23,973 nucleotides of DNA. Source: JAGVYE01 sp964502785. Lineage in GTDB: Archaea; Nanobdellota; Nanobdellia; Woesearchaeales; GW2011-AR9. This document shows positions 14,727 to 21,767 of this stretch, one piece after another. The DNA is taken from contig CAZCXW010000015.1 in assembly GCA_964502785.1 (NCBI GenBank), positions 1 to 23,973 of the forward strand, given 5' to 3'. How positions within the stretch are numbered: position 1 is the first letter of the stretch; every line of letters starts with the position of its first letter. The notes under the pieces were generated by a model. The model searched no databases, was not told where the DNA came from, and worked only from the letters and a program-made list of their open reading frames with translations. The translations under genes were made by a program, and so were the position numbers.

Positions 14727-15419
14727 AAACCCTCTTTTTTAAATTTAAATTGAGAAAAAGTAAAATTTAGAGTGTACTCCTTATCAGAGAATATTTTTGT
14801 CGTTAACTGAAAATTTGTATTTCTATGACTGAAAATACATATAGAAATTTAGCCTTCGGAATAATTGATGTTGGCGAGTATGTAATTAGGGAGGGCTTAA
14901 CTTCAAGAGTTGTAAAATTTGGTGTTTTTGCAGTCAATATTCCACAGTAATTGCCAAAGGCGGGCACTTCTCTTTCAGTCTTTAGTATAGAGAACTTCGC
15001 AAAATTGATTTCCTGCTCTAAATTTGCATGATTTTGCGAATAAATGGCAAAGTTATCTGTCAGAACACAAAAAGGAAAATGATCCCTTTTTGTGCAAGAA
15101 TTTTCTGCTTCAAAGAAGAGAAGTTCACCACCAATCGAAGAAAATGGTAGAAAATTCTGTGCATTTTGAGTTGTCAAAAAACAGGGTTTTTTACTCCCAG
15201 AATTTTCCGATATGTAAACTTAATAAAAAATTCTGAGGATTTCAAAATTCTCTATATTCTATTGGTAACTGGCAGGATGGTTTTATGTAGGCTCCTGTCA
15301 TCATTGAGAACGCCTTCTTTTCCGCAACATTTTTATACCTCAAATATTTATCTTAGGAAATATCTATCAGCTAACTAGTGTAGAAGATATCGTTGCTTAG
15401 TATAAAAAGAGGTGTACGT
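14727..15419. other. Gene-poor AT-rich stretch with clustered inverted repeats
   Basis: No convincing gene. A 124-codon minus-strand frame (14803-15177) is open but has no ribosome site, no family resemblance, and contains the repeats. Inverted repeats are: 14996-15005 with 15031-15040 (10 bp, perfect); 15066-15075 with 15085-15094 (10 bp, perfect, 9-nt loop); 15094-15107 with 15149-15162 (AGAATTTTCT core); and 15270-15277 with 15293-15300 (8 bp, one G-U). The 8-mer AGAATTTT or its complement occurs five times between 15097 and 15251. Candidates are a structured RNA, a long regulatory region for the pilin-like operon, or a decayed element. Confidence 0.5.
15330..15339 (+). promoter_or_regulatory. 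Putative TATA box of pilin-like operon
   Basis: TTTTTATACC about 85 nt upstream of the ATG at 15420. A second candidate, AGTATAAAAA at 15399-15408, is too close to the start to leave room for the ribosome site. Confidence 0.35.
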
Positions 15420-16013
15420 ATGATGAACAAGAAAGGGGATTTAAGCTTATCTATTCAGACGATTGTGATTGTTGTTATTGCTTTTACGGTTTTAGGGCTT
15501 GGGCTAACTTTTGTTAAGGAACAAATAGGGAGCATCGGTAAAACAGCAAAAGATGTTCAAGTTGAAATCAGAAGTAAAATTCTTGATGATTTACGATCTT
15601 CGGGGAAGAAGCTATCCATTAGTGAGGAAATTGCTTTAGAAAGAAATAAAGAAACAATTGTCGGCATCGGTGTCGTTAACACGGGAATCTCAACAAAGAA
15701 ATATGGTGTTTGCATAGAACCAATACGGAAGCAGAGTCTTGATGGAACGCCAGGAACAATAGAAGAGATGAAAAAGGAAGTCAATTTCTTTTATAATGCA
15801 GAAGTTGAGAAAGAATTAAGTCCAACCCAAGGAGATGTCATTGCAGCGACAGTCTCGGCGCGGGGTACAGCTTCTGGGAATTATCTCTATAAAGTAAACG
15901 CTTATAGTGAAGATACTCCCGGTGCTTGTTCTGTGCCAACTGAAAATTGCCCTACTCCCAGTGGGGGCTGCACGTTGTACGATACGAAAAGTTTCTTTGT
16001 AAAAGTAAGGTGA
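15420..16013 (+). CDS. Prepilin-like surface protein 1
   Basis: The N-terminus MMNKKGDLSLSIQTIVIVV continues as one hydrophobic helix to about residue 32. This is the layout of an archaeal class III (type IV prepilin) signal: a short basic leader, a KKG processing site, then the helix that packs in the filament core. Such leaders are cut by a PibD/FlaK-type peptidase. The exported part (about 165 aa) is polar and ends in a Cys-rich stretch (GACSVPTENCPTPSGGC). The start is ATG 15420, or 15423, after GAGGTG at 15409-15414; the longer TTG frame from 15393 lacks this support. It is first of three same-strand genes. Pilin-like assembly is inferred, and single-pass anchoring is also possible. Confidence 0.7.
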   Translation: MMNKKGDLSLSIQTIVIVVIAFTVLGLGLTFVKEQIGSIGKTAKDVQVEIRSKILDDLRSSGKKLSISEEIALERNKETIVGIGVVNTGISTKKYGVCIEPIRKQSLDGTPGTIEEMKKEVNFFYNAEVEKELSPTQGDVIAATVSARGTASGNYLYKVNAYSEDTPGACSVPTENCPTPSGGCTLYDTKSFFVKVR

Positions 16014-16017
16014 AACT

Positions 16018-16239
16018 ATGACTGACAAAAAAAGAATGACCAAACAGCAAGAATTTGAGATATTAAGGTTAGTCCTTGACAAATTTCTCTGGTTAGGCTT
16101 TATTGTCATGGGCTGGGGAATGTACCAGTCTCTCAATCAAACCAGTATCGCTGCTGGGCTATGGTATATGATTGCCGGTGCCGTACTGTTGCTCTTGTTC
16201 GTCTTCATCATCATAAAAGAATATGAAGTCTATGCTTAA
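16018..16239 (+). CDS. Small two-helix membrane protein
   Basis: The 73-aa protein has a basic N-terminus (DKKRMTKQQ) and two membrane helices at about residues 22-38 and 46-67. It is not recognised as a family. It starts 4 nt after the stop of the first prepilin-like gene, with AAGGTGA overlapping that stop as its ribosome site, and precedes the second prepilin-like gene by 33 nt. Gene order suggests it helps membrane placement or assembly of the two flanking surface proteins; the sequence alone does not show this. Confidence 0.72.
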   Translation: MTDKKRMTKQQEFEILRLVLDKFLWLGFIVMGWGMYQSLNQTSIAAGLWYMIAGAVLLLLFVFIIIKEYEVYA

Positions 16240-16272
16240 TTTTTTTTCAATTTTATTTTCTAGGTGAAAGAA

Positions 16273-16824
16273 ATGAAGAAGAAAGGAACTATTGAATTAT
16301 CTATTAACATGTTAGTTGTTGTTATCATTTCGTTAGTAATCCTTGGCGGAGGAATTACTCTGTTGTATAATTTTATTTCTCAAGCGGAGGAGATAAAAGG
16401 AGATTTAGATTCTCGAACAGAAGCGGAATTAGAACGCTTATTGGTGGATCAAGGACAGAGAGTAGCTTTGCCATTGCATACAACAATATTGCATCGGGGA
16501 GACAGCCACACTTTTGGCTTGGGCATCCTTAACATAGGGGATGCCAGCGACCAATTTCAAATCTCGGTGGAGTTAAATCGCGTTTTACAGGGAGGAACAA
16601 TTGTTTCTCTCACCGATGCGGAAAAACAAGCTATTGCCACGCAGTGGCTTTTGTATAACACGGAACCGATACTTATTGAAGAAGCGGGGCATCAAAAAGA
16701 AGGAATTTTCGTGCAAGTGCCGGAAGATGCGCCGGATGGACAGTATATTTTTAACGTGAAAGTTTTCACTTCCAACGTGCAATACGGGACCACACAAAGA
16801 GTTTATGTGACAGTGGGGGAATAG
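16273..16824 (+). CDS. Prepilin-like surface protein 2
   Basis: The 183-aa protein has the same N-terminal plan as its operon partner: MKKKGTIELSINMLVVVIIS, a basic KKKG leader followed by a helix with a Glu early in the mature part, as in type IV pilins. The exported region (about 40-183) is rich in beta-strand patterns (TFGLGILNIGDASDQFQIS; YIFNVKVFTSN) and looks like an immunoglobulin-type or NPCBM-like beta domain. The start is ATG 16273, set by TAGGTGA six nt upstream; a GTG at 16264 would bury that site. Both pilin-like proteins share K-K-G-x3-LSI, so they are probably processed by the same peptidase. Confidence 0.7.
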   Translation: MKKKGTIELSINMLVVVIISLVILGGGITLLYNFISQAEEIKGDLDSRTEAELERLLVDQGQRVALPLHTTILHRGDSHTFGLGILNIGDASDQFQISVELNRVLQGGTIVSLTDAEKQAIATQWLLYNTEPILIEEAGHQKEGIFVQVPEDAPDGQYIFNVKVFTSNVQYGTTQRVYVTVGE

Positions 16825-16853
16825 GGTTTGAGTTGAAGAGTTATCACAATTAC

Positions 16854-17513
16854 TTACTCTAACATTCTCTCTAATGCTTTCTGCGGATACTTAGCTTTGG
16901 GAACAGCATGGCCAATAAGAACGCCTTTGGTTCCGAGCTTCAACGCTTGATGAATATCTTCTGAAGAATGAACCCCTGCGCCGCACAGCATCTTTGTTGA
17001 AGAACTTATTTTACCGATAACTTTTACTGCTTGATAAATCAAATCGGGTTTGGCTTTACTTACTGAAACATCTCCTCCGATCAGTTCGGGAGGTTCGTAA
17101 GCGATAAATGAAGGTTTGAGCTGAGCAACTTTTTTTACTTCCAGAAGCGTGGAAGCGCATACCACGGTTATGATATTTTTCTGATGACATCTCTTCACAC
17201 TTTCTTTTAAGATTGAAAAAGGAATTTTACGCTCGGAATGATTTAAAAGCGTTCCGGTAATGCCTAAGCTCTTGGCTTCCTCAATGGTAATGCTCCCCGT
17301 GTGAGCACCGGGAAGATAAGGGTCTAGATGTGGAGCATAGACAGTGATCTTTTTTTCTTTAATAATTTCTCTTAACATCAAAAAAGTAGGAACAATGATA
17401 ATTTCTTTGTTTTTATTATGAACATACGACAATTTTCTCGCTAATTCTACGCCTTTCTCACCGAGAGCCTCTGGATAGGCTTTAAAGTTGACAATTATAA
17501 CGATTTTGTTCAT
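16854..17513 (-). CDS. tpiA: Triosephosphate isomerase, archaeal type
   Basis: Interconverts glyceraldehyde-3-phosphate and dihydroxyacetone phosphate in glycolysis and gluconeogenesis. Substrate-binding N9 and K11 (NFKAY), the catalytic H92 (LLNHSERK) and the catalytic E140 in loop 6 (AYEPPELIGG) are all present. The phosphate-binding ends GAGVHSSED and GVLIGHA follow. The length of 219 aa is right for the short archaeal tetrameric form; bacterial enzymes are about 250 aa. It starts 4 nt after the stop of the small membrane-protein gene upstream, so the two form an operon transcribed from the TATA box at 17760. It converges on the pilin-like operon with only 29 nt between. Confidence 0.95.
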   Translation of the reverse strand: MNKIVIIVNFKAYPEALGEKGVELARKLSYVHNKNKEIIIVPTFLMLREIIKEKKITVYAPHLDPYLPGAHTGSITIEEAKSLGITGTLLNHSERKIPFSILKESVKRCHQKNIITVVCASTLLEVKKVAQLKPSFIAYEPPELIGGDVSVSKAKPDLIYQAVKVIGKISSSTKMLCGAGVHSSEDIHQALKLGTKGVLIGHAVPKAKYPQKALERMLE

Positions 17514-17517
17514 CTCT

Positions 17518-17739
17518 TCACTTCTTTACCGTAAACTCAGCATCCGCCACGTTCTTTTCCTTCTTTTTTTTCTTAAAACGGTTGAGGATTCGAAAAAGGA
17601 AGCTTGCAACAAGAAGAATAACAACCAAAGGTAAGATCAAAAGAAGGATATTAAAAAAGATTACCAAAATAATTACGATAATGAGCAAAAATACAGATAT
17701 CAGAAGAATGGCTTTAACGCCACGGGTATGATAAATCAT
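17518..17739 (-). CDS. Small membrane protein upstream of tpiA
   Basis: The 73-aa protein is almost entirely hydrophobic from residues 9 to 51, enough for two membrane helices. It ends in a strongly basic tail (RFKKKKKEKNV) that should face the cytoplasm. No family was recognised; low complexity makes homology hard to judge. It shares a transcript with tpiA (4-nt gap) and has a TATA box about 25 nt upstream of its ATG. Confidence 0.6.
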   Translation of the reverse strand: MIYHTRGVKAILLISVFLLIIVIILVIFFNILLLILPLVVILLVASFLFRILNRFKKKKKEKNVADAEFTVKK

Positions 17740-17759
17740 AGAAAGATGAAATTATTAAA

Positions 17760-17768
17760 CTATAAAAA
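17760..17768 (-). promoter_or_regulatory. TATA box of small membrane protein-tpiA operon
   Basis: TTTTTATAG on the minus strand, centred about 25 nt upstream of the ATG at 17739. A leaderless operon transcript is expected. Confidence 0.6.
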
Positions 17769-17794
17769 CGTTTCTCATGATTTGAGCATCAACA

Positions 17795-18583
17795 TCAAAT
17801 TACAGTTGAAAGGTCTAAATCAGAGATTCTTCTTTCTGCTGTTTTTATAACATGATGTTCACCAGGAGTGTATTCTCGCACTATTCCATACAATCCTTGT
17901 TCTGGAACAAGCAAACCGCCATTCTTTTCAGGATCGCGTTGGAAGAAAAATTCTCGTTCTAATCCTTGCGCACCAAACTGGGGCACTTTTCCCAAACCTA
18001 CTTCGCCGTAAGGGCTACGTTTAATTAGGTAGGCACGAACATCGCATCTTAATTCTTCACTATAAATGAAAGGAAGTCTTATTCCTAAATCGGTCTTAGT
18101 GCCGATATCTCTATCATATTGTTTGGAAGTGATAGGTAAGGTTTGATCATAAAACACAAAATCAGGTGGGATATGAGATAAGAAATTTTTTGGGACAACT
18201 TCTTCTGTTCTCATTGCAGGCGCTTTATTATTATATCTAGCTATTTTAGCTATTTGACTCTTCATAGTATCATAAAAAAATGCCCCATCTGCTTCTTTAT
18301 GACCTTTAAGAAAACGTGCAAATTGTTGATAGTTGCCAATGGAAATAAACTCTGGTTGTTCATGATCCAAAACAATGTTCTCTGTAATTAGACGGCTTAC
18401 TAATGTATGGCCATCCTCTAAAATTAAGTAACCGTCTGTAGGGCTAGTTTTATCATATCCTTCTTTAAGCGGTTTACCTTTAGCATCGCATAACCTTCCA
18501 TCTTTCATGGAGTCAAGGTTTCCCAAAAGATTCTCATCGTAATGAAATTGCACCAGCCAGTCAAATAGCGGAGATTCTACCAT
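17795..18583 (-). CDS. Hypothetical protein with faint DisA_N-like pattern
   Basis: A 262-aa soluble protein. Two short motifs recall diadenylate cyclase (DisA_N) domains. ADGAFFYD (98-105) sits where DGA occurs. RDIGTKTDLGIRLP (158-171) sits where GTRHRAA occurs, but its spacing is longer and the RHR residues are replaced by KTD. If related, it may bind nucleotide without making cyclic di-AMP, or be a distant archaeal variant. The region after 180 (AYLIKRSPYGEVGLGKVPQFG) looks conserved in style but is not assigned. The ATG lies 27 nt from a TATA box at 18606-18615, suggesting leaderless translation. It is divergent from the second tandem Lrp gene. Confidence 0.6.
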   Translation of the reverse strand: MVESPLFDWLVQFHYDENLLGNLDSMKDGRLCDAKGKPLKEGYDKTSPTDGYLILEDGHTLVSRLITENIVLDHEQPEFISIGNYQQFARFLKGHKEADGAFFYDTMKSQIAKIARYNNKAPAMRTEEVVPKNFLSHIPPDFVFYDQTLPITSKQYDRDIGTKTDLGIRLPFIYSEELRCDVRAYLIKRSPYGEVGLGKVPQFGAQGLEREFFFQRDPEKNGGLLVPEQGLYGIVREYTPGEHHVIKTAERRISDLDLSTVI

Positions 18584-18605
18584 CGTGGTTAAGAATGATA
18601 ATCTT

Positions 18606-18615
18606 CTATTTATAG
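18606..18615 (-). promoter_or_regulatory. TATA box of 262-aa gene
   Basis: CTATAAATAG on the minus strand, centred about 27 nt upstream of the ATG at 18583. Confidence 0.62.
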
Positions 18616-18660
18616 ATTATTCACCATCATTTTTTATTTTCTTCCATAAAATTAGCAATA

Positions 18661-18670
18661 TTTATATAAT
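18661..18670 (+). promoter_or_regulatory. TATA box of second tandem Lrp gene
   Basis: TTTATATAAT centred about 26 nt upstream of the ATG at 18691; leaderless spacing. It shares a 107-bp divergent region with the 262-aa gene. Confidence 0.65.
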
Positions 18671-18690
18671 TATAAAAATTTCACGTAAAT

Positions 18691-19683
18691 ATGAAATCTT
18701 TCGATCCTGAACTGGTTTTCTTTTGCGGTGAGAACTGTCGTGTAAAATTAAAAGAATTGGCTGTCTTGCTTAAAAAAAGTTCCCAGCGTTTAAAATATAA
18801 TCTATATCATTTTGAAAGAGAAGAAATTCTGTTTAATCCCTATGTCATCTTTGATTATGCTTTATTTGGACAATTATTATTTAGAGTTTACTTTAAAGGA
18901 GGATATGTCGGGGAGAAGCATAAGAAGGAAATTTTAAACATCATCCGTGAACTGCCGTATATAGTTTCAGCGTATGAACTGGAAGGTGAGTTTGATATGG
19001 TAATAGAAATCCAAGCGCCTAATGCCTCCAGATTTAATAAAGAATTAAAAAAATTAATAACTATCGTTCCTTCCTTAAATGATTATAAAGTTGTGTTGAA
19101 CATTGTTACGCACTTGTATCCACGTTCTTATCTATTAGAACCTAATAATTCACATATTAATTATAAAGTTGATTGGAATATCATTGTGGGGGGGGATAGG
19201 AAAGTCGAAACATTTACTGATTCAGAACGGGATGTGATTAAAATTCTCTTACGAAATCCAAAAATCCGTTTTAGTCATCTTGCAAAGGCGGCAAACATGA
19301 ATATCAAAACGGCGCGGGCGATCTTCAGAGATCTGGAAAAGAGAAAGATCATCAAAGGATTCAAGTATATCGTGAACACGCACCTTTTAGAGATTTCCAA
19401 GCATCGCTTGTTTCTTAAACTGCATAATAGTTCACCGGAACGTGAAGCTTTGTTGATGGAATATTTTACACAAACACCTGAGATCGTGCAAATCAATAAG
19501 ACCGTTGGCGATTGGGATTTAGAAATTGATATCGAAGGACTGGATAAAGCGACAATGAGATATTTAGTCTTACAGATGCGGGAGCAATTTACGGATGTCA
19601 TTCAAACGTTTAATAGCATGCCTTTTTTCACGTATTACCAGAAGTCGTTCCTGCCGGAAGCATTGTTTGAGGAGGGCAGCTGA
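18691..19683 (+). CDS. Tandem Lrp/AsnC-like regulator, second copy
   Basis: A 330-aa protein with the same four-part plan as the gene at 5112 but strongly diverged. The first helix-turn-helix (about 10-55, LKELAVLLKKSSQRLKYNL) is degenerate. It is followed by a ligand-type alpha/beta domain, a clearer helix-turn-helix (about 173-225, FSHLAKAANMNIKTARAIF) and a second alpha/beta domain ending at about 315. The likely role is transcription control with an amino-acid-like effector; targets are unknown. Divergent transcription from the 262-aa gene suggests it may control that gene or itself. The near-equal length to the other copy argues for an old duplication of a fused gene. Confidence 0.82.
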   Translation: MKSFDPELVFFCGENCRVKLKELAVLLKKSSQRLKYNLYHFEREEILFNPYVIFDYALFGQLLFRVYFKGGYVGEKHKKEILNIIRELPYIVSAYELEGEFDMVIEIQAPNASRFNKELKKLITIVPSLNDYKVVLNIVTHLYPRSYLLEPNNSHINYKVDWNIIVGGDRKVETFTDSERDVIKILLRNPKIRFSHLAKAANMNIKTARAIFRDLEKRKIIKGFKYIVNTHLLEISKHRLFLKLHNSSPEREALLMEYFTQTPEIVQINKTVGDWDLEIDIEGLDKATMRYLVLQMREQFTDVIQTFNSMPFFTYYQKSFLPEALFEEGS

Positions 19684-19705
19684 AAAAAAGTGTTCCGCAG
19701 CACTT
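19683..19705 (-). terminator. Terminator of DUF1461 gene
   Basis: Read on the minus strand: AAGTG (19705-19701), an 8-nt loop, CACTT (19692-19688), extended by one possible G-U pair, then a T run to 19683. It lies 15 nt after the stop at 19720, between convergent genes. Confidence 0.6.
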
Positions 19706-19719
19706 ATCTCTTTAGGAAT

Positions 19720-20298
19720 TTAATGAATATTATTCTTTTCTGCTTTCTTTCTTAGCCAATAAGCTAGGACAAGAAAACCAATTCCATACAAAAATGTTTG
19801 GAGGAATATTGATAATCCTATTTTTATAAAAAATGAAAGAGGGAATGTTTGAATCAATAATGAATTGCTAGGGAAAATCCAATTTCCCTGCGGAAAGAAG
19901 ATTTTATGGAAAAGAATAAAGAGGAAATTAAAGTTTATAACAAATAAAAAGAGGATAAAAGATAAACTGACGATGGCGGCGAGTCCGCCATATTTAAAGA
20001 ATTTATGGAGCAGTTCTTTATTATTTCTGGAATAAGTAATTATTAATGTTGAAATTAAGATTAAAAAGTAAAAAACAACTGTTGCGCCATGCATAACGGT
20101 TCGGACATCCTGCAGATGAGAGACTTCAGAGTAGGTGTAGTTTAGAGTTAAGTCAGCTTTTGTTTGTAAATAATTGAAAGTGTTTTGTTGTGAGGAATTA
20201 AGATCTACAACAGCTAATGTTATTTTATAAGAGAGTAATAATAAGACTATAGGAAGGCAAATAAAAAAGATGATAAGAAGCACTTTCTCTTTTTTCAT
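19720..20298 (-). CDS. DUF1461 (TIGR01906-type) integral membrane protein
   Basis: A 192-aa protein with four predicted membrane helices: about 5-30, 70-88, 104-130 and 157-185. The family pattern is visible: a loop with NYTYSEVSHLQDVR after helix 1, then the FHKIFFPQGNWIFPSNSLLI stretch before the last helix. Function is unknown; the first large loop (about 31-68) should face outside. The ATG at 20298 has AT-rich sequence upstream but no clear TATA box at standard spacing. It stands alone, convergent with the tandem Lrp gene. Confidence 0.82.
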   Translation of the reverse strand: MKKEKVLLIIFFICLPIVLLLLSYKITLAVVDLNSSQQNTFNYLQTKADLTLNYTYSEVSHLQDVRTVMHGATVVFYFLILISTLIITYSRNNKELLHKFFKYGGLAAIVSLSFILFLFVINFNFLFILFHKIFFPQGNWIFPSNSLLIQTFPLSFFIKIGLSIFLQTFLYGIGFLVLAYWLRKKAEKNNIH

Positions 20299-20357
20299 TT
20301 GTGGAAGGAAATAAAAGGAACTTAAAAAGGTTGTTCTTGAAATAATCGATTAAATAC

Positions 20358-20822
20358 CTACATCAAAGAAATCTCTTCCATCTTTGGTTTTAATATATTT
20401 ACATAATCCTGCACTTTCATTTTGATGGATGTTGTCAATAATCCAGCATTAAAAGCCATATATTCTTCTTCTAACAGCGCTTTATCCACAATCATAGGAA
20501 TTTTCAGAATATTACCAAACGGGGGAATAGAACCAGGGACTAAACTTGTGAGTTGCATGAGTTCTTCAGGTGTGGCAAAACGCAATGATTTGCTGTGGAA
20601 GAGCACTTTTATTTTCTTGGTATCTAATTTTCGATCTGCAGGAATAACCAAGAGATGGAACATTTCGTCAATTTTAACGACGAGCGCTTTTGCGCCTATT
20701 TTAAGGGGTTCTCCCCGATGAAAAGCTGATTCTTCAGATGTTTTTGTAGGAGGATGATTGATTACTTTATATTCGATTTGATGCTGATCGAAGAGCTCTT
20801 TGATTTTTTGAAAGACTTCCAT
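20358..20822 (-). CDS. YbaK/ProX-type aminoacyl-tRNA deacylase domain protein
   Basis: A 154-aa single-domain protein of the YbaK/aminoacyl-tRNA-synthetase-associated family, whose members hydrolyse wrongly charged tRNA. Seen are KTSEESAFHRGEPL (27-40), GAKALVVK with K45 and K50 (either may be the catalytic lysine), and the substrate loop VPGSIPPFG (95-103). It is a trans-acting editing factor by family; which amino acid it clears cannot be told. It starts one nt after the stop of the lytic-transglycosylase gene, so they share a transcript, and gatE lies further upstream. Confidence 0.88.
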   Translation of the reverse strand: MEVFQKIKELFDQHQIEYKVINHPPTKTSEESAFHRGEPLKIGAKALVVKIDEMFHLLVIPADRKLDTKKIKVLFHSKSLRFATPEELMQLTSLVPGSIPPFGNILKIPMIVDKALLEEEYMAFNAGLLTTSIKMKVQDYVNILKPKMEEISLM

Positions 20823-20823
20823 A

Positions 20824-21738
20824 TTATTTTTTTCCTTTGTGTTTTGGTTTATCCCAACCTAATAATTGTCTAAATCTTTTCTGTTTTCTTAAAACGGTAT
20901 CGGGATAACCTGAATTTCTGCCGCTATAGAGATATAGAGCATCTCGTACTTTACTTTGAGCCCCTAAGTCTTTCAAATACTTTGCGCCTGCAAGGATACT
21001 TTTTTCGGGATTAAATCGTTCATCATTTTTCCAATCGCAGCCTCGAGGGTTGTCGTAGTTGCATACTCTGGAAGTGGGATAATAGTCCAATCTACAAACA
21101 GTGTAAGAGATTGTAGGATTGCCTGTTGTGGTTTTAAGGTTGTATCGTTTACCTGTGTCAACAACAAACTGCATTAATCCAGCAGCACCAGTACAGGAGA
21201 GAGCATAAGGATTTCCTCCTGCTTCAGTATCAATAATAGCTATCAATAAAGATTCGTCAATATTTTCTTGTTTAGCGGCTGCTTTGAGATGCTGTTTATG
21301 TGTTTTATAAATCCATTTAAGTCTTGCATCTTCTGTTAATCCTTGTGGAACAGGATTTGTTGGTGACGTGCTAAAAGAGAAATAGTGAGAATTTAAATTA
21401 CGTATATCCGGAAGCCAAGTTGCTGCGGATGCCAGAAGAGCTGCTGCTAGCACACTTTGTTTTGCCTTTGTCCAACCTTGTAATGCTTTTGAATCTACGA
21501 AATGATAAATCCTATTAGCAGTATGAGTTACAGAATCACGGTATCGGTATAAACCAAAAACCGTAAATCCAGCTGCAGCAGTAGACAAAAATGGATGCGG
21601 TCGTTCTAAGAAGTCTTCTAAAGAAGATCCGGCCGCTTTTGCAAGAGTATGAGAAATATCAAAAAAATTATGCCCCAATAAGTACAATGAACTATATACT
21701 AGAGCAACAGTACTGATTCTTTCTGCATCTTTGATCAT
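20824..21738 (-). CDS. Membrane-anchored lytic transglycosylase (SLT domain)
   Basis: The C-terminal half (about 160-290) is a soluble-lytic-transglycosylase fold. E172 in IIDTEAGGNP is the likely catalytic acid, CTGAAGLMQF (182-191) is the family's GxxGLMQ motif, and FNPEKSILAGAKYLKDL (242-258) closes the domain. A Cys-rich insert (C215, C226, C234) is unusual. The N-terminal part has up to three hydrophobic segments (about 9-26, 50-64, 94-109), so the enzyme is probably anchored with the catalytic part outside. Bacterial relatives cut peptidoglycan, which archaea lack, so the target may be another organism or a different glycan. The gap to gatE is 29 nt and to the YbaK-like gene 1 nt. Confidence 0.85.
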   Translation of the reverse strand: MIKDAERISTVALVYSSLYLLGHNFFDISHTLAKAAGSSLEDFLERPHPFLSTAAAGFTVFGLYRYRDSVTHTANRIYHFVDSKALQGWTKAKQSVLAAALLASAATWLPDIRNLNSHYFSFSTSPTNPVPQGLTEDARLKWIYKTHKQHLKAAAKQENIDESLLIAIIDTEAGGNPYALSCTGAAGLMQFVVDTGKRYNLKTTTGNPTISYTVCRLDYYPTSRVCNYDNPRGCDWKNDERFNPEKSILAGAKYLKDLGAQSKVRDALYLYSGRNSGYPDTVLRKQKRFRQLLGWDKPKHKGKK

Positions 21739-21767
21739 ATCTCAAGATTACACACCAAAAACTCTTC

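Noticed and set aside
14803..15177. 124-codon minus-strand open frame
   Set aside because: No ribosome site or TATA box at usual spacing, no family resemblance, and it spans the inverted repeats. It reads like translated AT-rich non-coding DNA.
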